DNA of 64,000 nt from Variovorax sp. EL159 (GTDB lineage Bacteria > Pseudomonadota > Gammaproteobacteria > Burkholderiales > Burkholderiaceae_C): NCBI RefSeq assembly GCF_900100965.1, contig NZ_FMUJ01000009.1:156707-220706 (forward strand), read 5' to 3'. Shown piece by piece: positions 41,493 to 49,934 of the stretch. Below the pieces are notes generated by a model. It worked only from the letters and a program-made list of their open reading frames with translations. It was not told the origin of the DNA and did no database searches. Positions within the stretch are counted from its first letter, which is position 1; every line of letters begins with the position of its first letter. Position numbers and translations under genes: made by a program.

Positions 41493-41908
41493 GCGCGACA
41501 GCAGCATCGAGGATTCGAGGGTTCACGTTGATCGAGGTGATGATCGTGCTCGCCATCGTGGCCATCCTGGCGGCCATCTCCTATCCGTCGTACATGGACT
41601 TCGTGCGCAAGAGCTGGCGCAGTGAAGCGCGGTCCGCGCTGATGCAGCAGATGCAGCAGCAGGAACGCCACTTCACCCAGGTCGGCCGCTACAGACCCTA
41701 CGAGGGCGACTCGGGCGATGGCGGGGCGGGTGGCAAGTACGCCGTTGAAAGCGGCACCTGCGAAGGGCACGGCAACATCGAACGCTGTGTCCGGCTGACG
41801 GCAACCCTGAAGGCTGGTCTTTCCGATCCGATGGCCGGCAAGTTCTGGATCGACAGCATGGGTGGCAAAGGGTGCGACGGCCTGCTGCGCGAGAGGTGCT
41901 GGCAGTGA
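41489..41908 (+). CDS. pilE: Type IV pilin-like protein PilE
   Basis: A 139-residue type IV pilin-like protein with the prepilin site IRGFTLIEVMIVLAIVAILA (G11 at -1, E16 at +5) and a small globular domain. The C-terminal cysteines (GTCEGH, ERCVRL, KGCDG, ERCWQ) allow a D-region disulfide. Short PilE proteins following pilY1 are minor pilins in Pseudomonas-type operons. The ATG overlaps the pilY1 stop and the stop overlaps the next GTG. Confidence 0.9.
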   Translation: MSATAASRIRGFTLIEVMIVLAIVAILAAISYPSYMDFVRKSWRSEARSALMQQMQQQERHFTQVGRYRPYEGDSGDGGAGGKYAVESGTCEGHGNIERCVRLTATLKAGLSDPMAGKFWIDSMGGKGCDGLLRERCWQ

Positions 41909-42483
41909 AGGCGTTGCGCTGCGGGGTGAAGCCCGCCAGTGGCTTCACGTTGGTCGAGTTGATGGTGGTCGTGGCCATCGTGGCGGTGCTGGCAATGGTC
42001 GCCGTGCCGAGCTTTCGCGATCTGCTGCTCAATCAGCGGCTGGCGGCGGCTGCGCAGGGGTTCAATGCCGCGCTGAGTCTTGCACGCATGGAGGCGATCC
42101 AGCGTTCGGAGAGCGTCAGGGTGCTGGCGCGCTCGGGTGGCGGCGACTGGGGCAGTGGTTGGTCCGTGATGGCCGGGGCCGACCCGCCGCGCCAGGTCCT
42201 GCGAAGTTTCGAGCAATTGCCGGAGGGGGTAAGCGTCGATGCTGCGCTTGGAGACGGGTTTGTCCAGGGGCTGCGCTACGACAGCAATGGCTTTTCCCGC
42301 CGGGCAGCCAGTGGCGCCTTCGGTGCCGGATGCCTCACCCTGAAGGCCGACACCGGCCGCAGGGCATCCATCATCGTTTCAGGATCGGGCCGCGCGAGGG
42401 TTTGCGATCCGGACCGGCGCGGCGACTGCGGCGCTGGGGCATGCGGCAGGGGAGGCAAACAGGAGGAAGAGGGTGGCGCATGA
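41905..42483 (+). CDS. fimT: GspH/FimT family pseudopilin
   Basis: A 192-residue minor pseudopilin of the GspH/FimT type, with ASGFTLVELMVVVAIVAVLA (G13 at -1, E18 at +5) and the family's Gly-rich core (WGSGWSVMAG). The GTG start overlaps the pilE stop (GTGA) and has a GAGAGG ribosome binding site; an upstream GTG in frame at 41872 lacks one. The C-terminus is a basic-acidic Gly-rich tail (CGRGGKQEEEGGA). fimT is usually the first gene of such operons; here it is last. Confidence 0.85.
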   Translation: MKALRCGVKPASGFTLVELMVVVAIVAVLAMVAVPSFRDLLLNQRLAAAAQGFNAALSLARMEAIQRSESVRVLARSGGGDWGSGWSVMAGADPPRQVLRSFEQLPEGVSVDAALGDGFVQGLRYDSNGFSRRAASGAFGAGCLTLKADTGRRASIIVSGSGRARVCDPDRRGDCGAGACGRGGKQEEEGGA

Positions 42484-42513
42484 GGCGGCCGGCTGGCAGG
42501 GGGTGAAGAAACC

Positions 42514-42536
42514 GCAGCGTGCCCGGGGCGCGCTGC
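42514..42536. terminator. Weak hairpin between fimT and nrdR
   Basis: GCAGCG and CGCTGC enclose an 11-base GC loop in the 75-base gap between convergent genes. On the minus strand it is followed by GGTTTCTTC. Only a weak terminator. Confidence 0.3.
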
Positions 42537-42558
42537 AGGTTCATTCACGGTACGGATG

Positions 42559-43002
42559 TCAGATGTCCCGCAGCAGCTGCCGGAACTCGTCCACGTCTTC
42601 GAAGCTGCGATACACCGAGGCAAAGCGCACGTAAGCCACCTTGTCCATGCGCTTGAGTTCGCGCATCACCAGCTCGCCGACCTTGGTCGAGTCGATTTCG
42701 CGCAGGCCGCTGGCCAGCAGCTTCTGCTCGATGCGCAGCAGGGCGTTGTCGATCTGCTCGATGCTCACCGGCCGCTTGCGCAGCGCCAGCATCATCGAGG
42801 CGCGCACCTTGCTCGAATCGAAGTCGGCGCGGCTGCCGTCCTTCTTGACGACGACCGGGAAATTGACGTCGGGCCGCTCGTAGGTGGTGAAGCGCTTGTC
42901 GCAGGCGCTGCACTGGCGGCGCCTGCGGACGAAGTCGGCGTCTTCCGACACGCGGGTCTCGACGACCTGCGTTTCAAGATGACCGCAAAAAGGGCACTTC
43001 AT
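42559..43002 (-). CDS. nrdR: Transcriptional repressor NrdR
   Basis: A 147-residue ATP/dATP-sensing repressor of ribonucleotide reductase genes. The zinc ribbon has C3, C6, C31 and C34 (CPFC and CSAC) with the basic RRRRQ between; the ATP-cone follows (VKKDGSRADFDSSKVRASM). It lies 34 bases after glyA, a conserved pairing in this group, and both belong to one-carbon and nucleotide metabolism. Confidence 0.96.
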   Translation of the reverse strand: MKCPFCGHLETQVVETRVSEDADFVRRRRQCSACDKRFTTYERPDVNFPVVVKKDGSRADFDSSKVRASMMLALRKRPVSIEQIDNALLRIEQKLLASGLREIDSTKVGELVMRELKRMDKVAYVRFASVYRSFEDVDEFRQLLRDI

Positions 43003-43036
43003 GCGGCCATCACGATGCCGGGCGCTGCTTCGGGGT

Positions 43037-44281
43037 TCAGCGGTAGACCGGGAACCGGCTCGTCAGTGCATGCACCTTGGCGCGCACCGCGTCGATGTTC
43101 GCCGCGTCGCGCGGGTTCTCGAGCACGTCGGCGATCAGGTTCGCGGTGATGCGGGCCTCTTCGTCCTTGAAGCCGCGGGTGGTCATGGCCGGGGTGCCGA
43201 TGCGCACGCCGCTGGTGACCATCGGCTTTTCGGGGTCGTTCGGGATCGCGTTCTTGTTGATCGTCATGTGGGCGCTGCCCAGCACGGCTTCGGCTTCCTT
43301 GCCGGTGATGCCCTTGGCGCGCAGGTCGACCAGCATCAGGTGGCTTTCGGTGCGGCCGCTCACGATGCGCAGGCCCCGCTCGGTGAGGGTGTCGGCCACG
43401 ATCTTGGCGTTCTTGACCACCTGTTGCTGGTAGGCCTTGAACTCGGGCGACATGGCTTCCTTGAACGCGACGGCCTTGGCGGCGATCACGTGCATCAGCG
43501 GGCCGCCTTGCAGGCCCGGGAAGATCGCGCTGTTGATGGCTTTTTCGTGCTGCGACTTCATCAGGATGATGCCGCCGCGCGGGCCGCGCAGGCTCTTGTG
43601 CGTGGTCGATGTGACGATGTCGGCGTGCGGCACCGGGTTCGGGTACACGCCCGCGGCCACGAGGCCGGCGTAGTGGGCGATGTCGACCATGAAGATCGCG
43701 CCGACGTCCTTGGCCACCTTGGCGAAGCGCTCGAAGTCGATGTGCAGCGAGTAGGCCGAGGCGCCCGCGATGATGAGCTTGGGCATGTGCTCGTGCGCCT
43801 TGCGCTCCATCGCGTCGTAGTCGATGGCTTCGTTGGCGTCCAGGCCATAGCTCACCACGTTGAACCACTTGCCGCTCATGTTCAGCGGCATGCCGTGGGT
43901 CAGGTGGCCGCCTTCGGCCAGGCTCATGCCCATGATGGTGTCGCCGGGCTTCAGGAAGGCGAGCATCACGGCTTCGTTGGCCGAGGCACCGCAATGCGGC
44001 TGCACGTTGGCGGCGTCGGCACCGAAGATCTGCTTGATGCGGTCGATGGCCAGTTGCTCGGCCACGTCGACGTGCTCGCAGCCGCCGTAGTAGCGCTTGC
44101 CCGGGTAGCCTTCGGCGTACTTGTTGGTGAGCTGCGAGCCTTGGGCGGCCATGACGGCGGGCGAGGCGTAGTTCTCGCTGGCGATCAGCTCGATGTGATG
44201 TTCCTGGCGCGCGTTTTCGGCTTGAATGGCGGCCCAGATTTCGGGGTCGGTCTGTTCGACCAGGATATTGCGTTGGTACAT
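43037..44281 (-). CDS. glyA: Serine hydroxymethyltransferase
   Basis: A 414-residue PLP enzyme that interconverts serine and glycine and charges tetrahydrofolate with one-carbon units. ELIASENYAS, YAEGYPGKRYYGGCE, the catalytic HYAGLVAAGVYPNP region and the Schiff-base lysine K229 in STTHKSLRG are all present. The ATG has an AAAGGA ribosome binding site. Expression is under a ZTP riboswitch in the 160-base leader, so the gene responds to 10-formyl-tetrahydrofolate shortage. nrdR follows. Confidence 0.97.
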   Translation of the reverse strand: MYQRNILVEQTDPEIWAAIQAENARQEHHIELIASENYASPAVMAAQGSQLTNKYAEGYPGKRYYGGCEHVDVAEQLAIDRIKQIFGADAANVQPHCGASANEAVMLAFLKPGDTIMGMSLAEGGHLTHGMPLNMSGKWFNVVSYGLDANEAIDYDAMERKAHEHMPKLIIAGASAYSLHIDFERFAKVAKDVGAIFMVDIAHYAGLVAAGVYPNPVPHADIVTSTTHKSLRGPRGGIILMKSQHEKAINSAIFPGLQGGPLMHVIAAKAVAFKEAMSPEFKAYQQQVVKNAKIVADTLTERGLRIVSGRTESHLMLVDLRAKGITGKEAEAVLGSAHMTINKNAIPNDPEKPMVTSGVRIGTPAMTTRGFKDEEARITANLIADVLENPRDAANIDAVRAKVHALTSRFPVYR

Positions 44282-44324
44282 GGCAGTCCTTTGAAGACGA
44301 GGTCCTTGTTCAACCAAACAAGGG

Positions 44325-44440
44325 CTGCCCAGGCGAACGGCTGAACGCCTGTTGTGGTCAGGCGGCACGCTTCCCAGTGGTATTCCACGTCAGCGCGTGG
44401 CACCTTTTCAGGGTGCTGCGCCTATCGCCAGTCGCGTACC
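44325..44440 (-). ncRNA. ZTP (pfl) riboswitch upstream of glyA
   Basis: Read on the minus strand, GGTACGC pairs with GCGTGCC (44440-44434 with 44370-44364) to close P1, which is followed directly by the conserved GACTGGCG. A P2 hairpin with ACCACTGGGAAG matches the ACCACnGGGgAg part of the consensus, and the 3' end is CGCCTGGGCA (44335-44326), the hallmark of the pfl motif. The linker holds its own hairpin GCCTG/CAGGC. A 7-pair hairpin CCTTGTT/AACAAGG (44323-44304) directly after the aptamer is the likely expression platform, 12 bases or so before the AAAGGA ribosome binding site. ZTP or ZMP binding is known to turn on one-carbon genes such as glyA. Confidence 0.85.
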
Positions 44441-44474
44441 GGCCGAGTGTAGCTCACACCCGGCCACCAGCACT

Positions 44475-45311
44475 TCAGGAAACGGCGGAAAGCAGCGCGA
44501 CCTTGGCCGGCTCGGCGCCTTCTTCCGGCTGCTTGGCCGGCGCCACCACGGGGATCGGCTGCGAACGCACGGCCGGCGGCAGCACCGACGGTGCGCGGCC
44601 GTTGGCCACCTGCAGCAGGCGTTCGTGCTCGGCCATCACCTTGCTGGCGTAGCCGCCGTCGTCTTCGAGATTGGCCGCGCCCACGTAGTAGCGCAGGCCG
44701 CCTTCGAGCGAGCCAGCACGGGCGATGCATTCCTGCAGGACCTTCACGCCGACGCGCATGTTCGTCACCGGGTCGAAGGCGGTGAGCGTGCCGCCCGCGC
44801 TTTCGTACTTGTCGCCGTGCACGCGGGTCATGACCTGCATGAGGCCCTGTGCGCCCACCTGGCTTTGGGCGAAGGGGTTGAAGCTGGACTCGACGGCCAT
44901 GATCGCAAGGATCAGCGTCGGGTCGATCTTCGTGCGCTTGCCGATGCCATAGGCCTCGGCGACCAGCACGCTCAGCGGCTCGGCGGCCACGCGGTACTTC
45001 TTGCTCAGCCAGTAGGCCACCGCGGCTTGCTGCTTGGGCAGCTCGCTGGGGCTCGCGGCCGTGGTGCGCTCGATGGCGGTCGGCTCGAGGTCGGTGGCTT
45101 CAGGCGCGGGCTTGCGCGACTGCAGCCAGCCCATCAATTGCTCTTCGCCGGTCTTGCGCAGGTCGGGCCGCGCCACGAGGGCGAGGGCCGCGAACACGAT
45201 GGCCAGACCGACCAGTGCGAACCCGTTATGGGTGATTTCAAAAAAGCCGTCTGCCACATCGGACACAAAGGTCCTTAGCCCGCGGGCTGTGGCATCAAAC
45301 GCCTTGTTCAT
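44475..45311 (-). CDS. Lytic transglycosylase (SLT domain)
   Basis: A 278-residue protein anchored by one N-terminal membrane segment (HNGFALVGLAIVFAALALVA) with a periplasmic SLT domain: the catalytic glutamate is in IMAVESSFNPFAQSQVGAQGLMQVM, followed by AFDPVTNMRVGVKVLQECI and LRYYVGA. It cleaves the beta-1,4 bond between MurNAc and GlcNAc. The start (MNKAFDA) has an AAGGAAG ribosome binding site; an upstream ATG is less good. It is transcribed from promoters in the AT-rich part of the long upstream gap and reaches towards glyA with 34 bases between its stop and the riboswitch. Confidence 0.9.
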   Translation of the reverse strand: MNKAFDATARGLRTFVSDVADGFFEITHNGFALVGLAIVFAALALVARPDLRKTGEEQLMGWLQSRKPAPEATDLEPTAIERTTAASPSELPKQQAAVAYWLSKKYRVAAEPLSVLVAEAYGIGKRTKIDPTLILAIMAVESSFNPFAQSQVGAQGLMQVMTRVHGDKYESAGGTLTAFDPVTNMRVGVKVLQECIARAGSLEGGLRYYVGAANLEDDGGYASKVMAEHERLLQVANGRAPSVLPPAVRSQPIPVVAPAKQPEEGAEPAKVALLSAVS

Positions 45312-45512
45312 CGCTCTTCCTTTCTGTGCGGCACCCGAACCGCAACGCCTGGAGCAGGCGAGGGATGAGGGCAACGGCGCTTGGATTGGTACGAATCAGG
45401 TTCCGCGCATGGAAGGAGGGGTTAGGAGCGCGGTGACCTGATCAAGCCGGGGGGGTAGTTCGGCAGCGGATTCAGGGAGGCCCCGCTGCGTCCGGCAGTC
45501 AGGGCAGGCCGG

Positions 45513-45567
45513 ATTCTAGCGTGGCTAAATACACGGTCAAGTATAACAAATTGGTTTCTTATGCTAA
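45513..45567 (-). promoter_or_regulatory. Overlapping promoters of the lytic transglycosylase gene
   Basis: On the minus strand TTAGCA-N16-TATACT (45567-45540) and TTGACC-N16-TAGAAT (45540-45513) both fit sigma-70 promoters. They would give a leader of about 200-230 bases. Confidence 0.6.
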
Positions 45568-45589
45568 TAGTTGTTTAAAAAATTGACCG

Positions 45590-45692
45590 CGCTAGAGGTG
45601 TTTCGGCTTAAGGGAAAGCCCTCGGAAGATTCGATTTGCAATGCGAGGGTGCGGCACCTAATCTGAACGGGCCTGAGGTTTCAGGCGTTTTT
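45590..45692 (+). ncRNA. Candidate small RNA with intrinsic terminator
   Basis: A perfect terminator hairpin GCCTGA-GGTT-TCAGGC followed by GTTTTT (45671-45692) lies on the plus strand with no gene upstream to terminate. Before it are two mutually exclusive stems, GGCTT/AAGCC (45605-45620) and CCCTCG/CGAGGG (45619-45649). An AT-rich segment just upstream could hold its promoter, but no good -10/-35 pair was found. The 5' end is a guess. It could instead be a leader attenuator for the DUF748 gene. Confidence 0.35.
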
Positions 45693-45833
45693 CCGAGGTC
45701 CGGCAGCCCGAGGTGCAAGTCAAGGGTTCGAAAGACCGAGGATCCACGGTGGCAATCTCTTGCTGCCAGCACGGCGGGAACCATTGACTTCCGGTCGCGC
45801 GAATCGATGGCATGGGTCTTGTGCCCGCCATCA

Positions 45834-45880
45834 AGCCCGGTGACGAGACATCCCGTCGAGCCACCGGGCTTTCTTGCTTC
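45834..45880 (+). terminator. Terminator-like hairpin before the DUF748 gene
   Basis: AGCCCGGTG and CACCGGGCT are perfect 9-base arms around a 19-base loop, followed by TTCTTGCTT, about 36 bases before the start codon. It may end an upstream transcript or act as an attenuator. Confidence 0.5.
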
Positions 45881-45915
45881 TGGGATTGCGCACGCGTTTG
45901 CGGAACACTTCCGCG

Positions 45916-48900
45916 ATGAACGTAGCTTCGATCAAACAAAACAAATGGGTGCGACGTGGGATCGTCGCGGTGCTGGTTCTTCTGGCCTTCTGGGTCATTG
46001 CCTGGCTGGCGGTGCCTCCGATTGCCAAGAGCCAGATCCAGAAGATCGCGAGCGAGAAACTCGGCCGGCAGGTCACGGTCGGCAAGGTCGATTTCAAGCC
46101 CTGGACGCTGGAGCTCACGCTGAGCGACCTGCGCATTGCCACCGCCGACGGCAGCAAGTCGCAAGTGGCCATCCAGCGCATCTACGCGGACGGCGAGCTG
46201 CAGTCGATCTTCCGTCTCGCGCCGGTGGTCGATGCGGTCACGGTGGATGGCCCCGCCATCCTGCTCACGCACCAGGCCGACGGCAAATACGACATCGACG
46301 ACATCCTGGCCAAGCTCTCGGCCGGCCCGCCGCCCGATCCGAACGCCAAGCCGGCGCGCTTTGCCATCTACAACATCGCGATCAATGGCGGCTCGGTCGA
46401 TTTCGACGACCAGACGGTCCATCGCAAGCACGAGCTGCGCGACTTCGTGCTCCAGGTGCCTTTTCTGAGCAACCTTGCCTCCAAGCGCGACGTCAACACC
46501 GAACCCAAGCTCGCCTTCACGCTGAACGGCAGCAAGTTCGACTCGGCCGCCTTCACCGCGCCTTTTTCCGAAAACCGCAAGACCGACGCCCACGTGCAGT
46601 TCAAGGGCCTCGACCTGGTGCCGTACCTCGGCTACATCCCCGGCGGCCTGCCGGTGCGCCTGCAGGCTGGCAGCCTGGACGCCGACCTGAAGATCGGCTT
46701 CGAGCAGGGCGCCACGACCGGCCTGAAGATCACCGGCACCGTCGAGGCGCACACCGCCAAGGTGGCCGACGCGCGCGGCCGCGACCTGCTGGGCTTCGAG
46801 TCGCTCAAGCTGGCGCTTGCCGATGTGCGGCCGCTGGAGTCGGTGTTCCATCTGAGCGAGATCGCCCTGGTCAATCCGCAGTTGGCTGTCGCGCGCGACG
46901 CGGCCGGTCAGCTCAACCTGCTGGCCACCGACCCCGCCACCGGTGCAACGGAGAAGGCGGCGCCTTTGCCCGCCGCGGCCGCCAGCGCTCCCGCGGGCAA
47001 GCCGGCTGAAAAAGCCGCACTGAAGGTGCAGGTCGACAAGGTCGCGCTGAGCGGCGGCCGTATCGGCTGGCGCGACGAGACCGTCAAGCCCGCTGCCGCC
47101 GTCGACCTGACCGACCTCGGCATCGACGTCACCGGCGTCACCTGGCCGATGGAAAAGCCGGCCGAGTTCAACGGCGGCACCGCCATCGCCGGCGCCAGCC
47201 TCAAGTTCAAGGGCAGCGCGACCGACAAGGTGGCCGATGTGCAGACCGAGGTCGATGCGCTGCCGCTGTCGCTCGCCGCGCCTTATCTGGCGCAGAGCCT
47301 GGAGCCCACGCTGGACGGCAAGCTCAGCGGGCAGATCGACATCGCCTGGGCCCAGCCCGAGCTGAAGTTCAAGGCGCGCCGCCTGTCCGCCGACGGGCTG
47401 GCGCTGACGCAGGCCAAGACCGCGTTGGCCAGCGTCGGTCGCTTCGAGCTGGTCGATGCCGAGGTCGACATGACGAAGCACACCTTGAACGTGGCCTCGT
47501 TCACCGCGACCAACCCCAAGGTGCGCGTCGAGCGCGACAACGAGAAGCGCTGGATGTTCGAGCGCTGGCTCAAGACGCCGGCCGGCGGCGGCACCAAGGA
47601 GGTCGAAGCCAAGGTGGCCGCGCCGAAGCCCGCCGCCGCGCAAGCGCCGCAGCCCGGCGCCAACACCAAGCCGTGGGCGCTGACCATCGGCACCGTGGCG
47701 GTCGACAACGGCAGCCTTTCTTATTCAGACAAGGCAAGCGCCACGCCAGTGGCGGTCGAGGTCACGGCCTTCAAGCTCAATGCCCAGAAGATCGCGCCGG
47801 ACACCAACACCGTCTCGCCGCTGCAGGTCTCGGGGCGCATCGGGTCCGCGGGCCGCTCGGCCGATCCGGGGCGCTTCGACTACAAGGGCAACCTCGTGCT
47901 GAAGCCGCTGGCGGCCGAAGGCCGACTGGAGATCGCGTCTTTCCCGGCGCATGCCTTCAAGGCCTATTACGCCGACGCGCTCAACGTCGACATCCGCCGC
48001 GCCTTCGCAAGCTACCGCGGCACGGTGCACTACACGACCACTCCGGCGGGCATGAGCGTCAAGCTGGCTGGCGACACCGCGCTCGACGACTTCCGTGCCA
48101 ACAGCGTTTCGCTGACCCAGTCGCCGGGCTTCGACCGCAACAACAACCAGTTGCTGAGCTGGAAGACCCTGAGCCTGCGCGGCCTGCAGGTCAGCATGGC
48201 ACCCAACACCGCGCCGGCCGTGGACGTGCGCGAAACCACGCTGACCGACTTCTTCGCCCGCGTGATCGTCGATCCGACCGGCCGGCTCAACCTGCTGAAC
48301 CTGACGAAGAAGGGCGAGGCCGAAGCCAATGCCGCCGCAGCAGCGGCTGGCGAAGCCAGCACCCGCAAGGGCCCGGGTGGCACCACCACCACAACCCGCG
48401 CTGCGCCGGCACCGAAGGCGACGGGCGGCGCGCCGGTGTCGGCCGAAGCCATGGTCGGCGGAGCCCCCGAACCGGCCAAGCCGGCGGCTGCCGCAGCGCC
48501 CGTTGCCACCGCGCAGGCGGCCGACGCGGGCCTGGCACCCGTCATCAACTTCGGGCCGATGAGCCTGGTCAACGGCAAGATCGACTTCACCGACCTGTTC
48601 GTCAAGCCCAACTACTCGGCCGATCTCAGCGAGCTGACCGGCAAGCTCAGTTCGTTCTCGTCGAACCCGCCGAAGGGCGAGGGCGGCCGGCCCGCGCTGG
48701 CCGACCTCGAATTGCGCGGCAAGGCGCAGCAGACCGCCGCGCTCGAAATCACTGGCAAGCTCAATCCGCTGGCCAAGCCGCTCGAGCTGGACATCACCGC
48801 CAAGATGCGCGACCTCGACCTGGCGCCGCTATCGCCGTACTCGGTTCGCTATGCGGGCCATGGCATCGAGCGCGGCAAGATGAGCATGGACGTCAACTAC

Positions 48901-49743
48901 AAGGTGGCGGCCGATGGCCAGCTGACGGCCACCAACAAGCTGGTGCTCAACCAGCTGCAGTTCGGCGACGAGGTGGCGGGCGCGCCCGCCAGCCTCCCCG
49001 TGAAACTGGCCGTGGCCCTGCTGGCCGACCGCAATGGCGTGATCGACGTCGACCTGCCGCTCAGCGGTTCGCTCAACGACCCGCAGTTCAGCGTCGGTCC
49101 GCTGATCTGGAAGGCCGTGGTCAACCTGATCGGCAAGGCGATCACGGCACCGTTCAGCCTGCTCACGGGCGGGCTCGGCGGCGGCAGCGGCGAATCGAGC
49201 GCCATCACCTTCGAGCCGGGCAGCTCGACGCTCAGCGACTCGGCCAAGGAGAGCCTGGGCAAGGTCGTGAAGGCCCTGACCGACCGGCCTTCGCTGCAGA
49301 TGACCGTGATCGGCACCTCCAGCCTCGAAAAGGAGCGCGACGCCTACCAGCGCCAGCGCCTGCGCCAGCTCACCCTGGCCGAGAAGCGCCGCATCGCGGT
49401 GCGCGGCGGCCAGACCGGCACCGACGTGCCGCCTGTCACCGACGCCGAATACCCCGAGCTGCTGACCGCCGTCTACAAGCGCGCCGACATCACCAAGCCG
49501 CGCAACATGGTCGGCCTGGCCAAGGACCTGCCCGTGAAGGAAATGGAAAACCTGCTGCTCGCGAGCGTGCCGGTCGACGAAGAGTCGATGCGGCAGCTCG
49601 CGGTCGAGCGCGGCGCCGCCGTGCGCGACTACCTGCTCGCGCAGAAGCTGCCGAGCGAACGCCTGTTCCTCGGCGCGGTGCGCACCACCGCCAGCGGCGC
49701 CGACTGGAAGCCGGGCGCGGAGCTCAGCCTGACCATGAAGTGA
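45916..49743 (+). CDS. DUF748 (AsmA-like) envelope protein
   Basis: A protein of 1275 residues with one N-terminal membrane anchor (GIVAVLVLLAFWVIAWLAV) and a very long periplasmic part made of repeated AsmA-type beta units (KIASEKLGRQVTVGKVDFKPWTLELTLSDLRI; similar repeats near the middle and before the end). Near the C-terminus, ITFEPGSSTLSDSAKESLGKV has an OmpA-like look. Alanine/proline-rich linkers interrupt the repeats. AsmA-family proteins help move phospholipids between membranes; the role of DUF748 members is poorly defined. The ATG lies directly after an inverted repeat GCGGAA-CAC-TTCCGC that would hide the GGAA ribosome site. Confidence 0.85.
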   Translation: MNVASIKQNKWVRRGIVAVLVLLAFWVIAWLAVPPIAKSQIQKIASEKLGRQVTVGKVDFKPWTLELTLSDLRIATADGSKSQVAIQRIYADGELQSIFRLAPVVDAVTVDGPAILLTHQADGKYDIDDILAKLSAGPPPDPNAKPARFAIYNIAINGGSVDFDDQTVHRKHELRDFVLQVPFLSNLASKRDVNTEPKLAFTLNGSKFDSAAFTAPFSENRKTDAHVQFKGLDLVPYLGYIPGGLPVRLQAGSLDADLKIGFEQGATTGLKITGTVEAHTAKVADARGRDLLGFESLKLALADVRPLESVFHLSEIALVNPQLAVARDAAGQLNLLATDPATGATEKAAPLPAAAASAPAGKPAEKAALKVQVDKVALSGGRIGWRDETVKPAAAVDLTDLGIDVTGVTWPMEKPAEFNGGTAIAGASLKFKGSATDKVADVQTEVDALPLSLAAPYLAQSLEPTLDGKLSGQIDIAWAQPELKFKARRLSADGLALTQAKTALASVGRFELVDAEVDMTKHTLNVASFTATNPKVRVERDNEKRWMFERWLKTPAGGGTKEVEAKVAAPKPAAAQAPQPGANTKPWALTIGTVAVDNGSLSYSDKASATPVAVEVTAFKLNAQKIAPDTNTVSPLQVSGRIGSAGRSADPGRFDYKGNLVLKPLAAEGRLEIASFPAHAFKAYYADALNVDIRRAFASYRGTVHYTTTPAGMSVKLAGDTALDDFRANSVSLTQSPGFDRNNNQLLSWKTLSLRGLQVSMAPNTAPAVDVRETTLTDFFARVIVDPTGRLNLLNLTKKGEAEANAAAAAAGEASTRKGPGGTTTTTRAAPAPKATGGAPVSAEAMVGGAPEPAKPAAAAAPVATAQAADAGLAPVINFGPMSLVNGKIDFTDLFVKPNYSADLSELTGKLSSFSSNPPKGEGGRPALADLELRGKAQQTAALEITGKLNPLAKPLELDITAKMRDLDLAPLSPYSVRYAGHGIERGKMSMDVNYKVAADGQLTATNKLVLNQLQFGDEVAGAPASLPVKLAVALLADRNGVIDVDLPLSGSLNDPQFSVGPLIWKAVVNLIGKAITAPFSLLTGGLGGGSGESSAITFEPGSSTLSDSAKESLGKVVKALTDRPSLQMTVIGTSSLEKERDAYQRQRLRQLTLAEKRRIAVRGGQTGTDVPPVTDAEYPELLTAVYKRADITKPRNMVGLAKDLPVKEMENLLLASVPVDEESMRQLAVERGAAVRDYLLAQKLPSERLFLGAVRTTASGADWKPGAELSLTMK

Positions 49744-49755
49744 GGAGGCCGGGAC

Positions 49756-49783
49756 TTGGTTTTTTCCTTCAGCTTGCTATATA
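49756..49783 (+). promoter_or_regulatory. Promoter of the DUF349 gene
   Basis: TTGGTT-N16-TATATA is a good sigma-70 promoter in a locally AT-rich stretch 150 bases before the DUF349 start. Confidence 0.6.
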
Positions 49784-49879
49784 TGTAGTCCGTTAATCTC
49801 CCCGCCCACAGCCCCGCGTTCGCCGCAGTCCCGCAACGGATTTCAGCGGCCAACCGCAAGTGGGTGAAAATGTCGATGT

Positions 49880-49912
49880 GCGCCGGCCTTTGCCGGCGCC
49901 TTCGCTTTCTCT
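49880..49912 (+). terminator. Hairpin in the DUF349 leader (attenuator candidate)
   Basis: GCGCCGGC-CTTT-GCCGGCGC is a perfect 8-pair stem with a tetraloop, followed by CTTCGCTTTCTC, within the leader between promoter and start codon. Confidence 0.5.
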
Positions 49913-49934
49913 ACTAAGACAACGATTTCGCGCA

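Larger units (their letters stand above)
45312..45915. other. 604-base intergenic region
   Basis: No convincing protein gene is present on either strand. It holds an AT-rich segment (45520-45590) with two overlapping minus-strand promoters for the transglycosylase gene, a 7-base inverted repeat CGGTCAA/TTGACCG spanning that segment (45534-45540, 45583-45589), and at least two plus-strand terminator-like hairpins (45671, 45834). The bases from 45312 to 45510 form the transglycosylase leader and show no recognised riboswitch. Confidence 0.6.

Noticed and set aside
45658..47643. A long minus-strand frame over the DUF748 gene
   Set aside because: Arg/Gly/Asp-rich shadow with no signal peptide or domain; the plus-strand protein has a membrane anchor and repeats.
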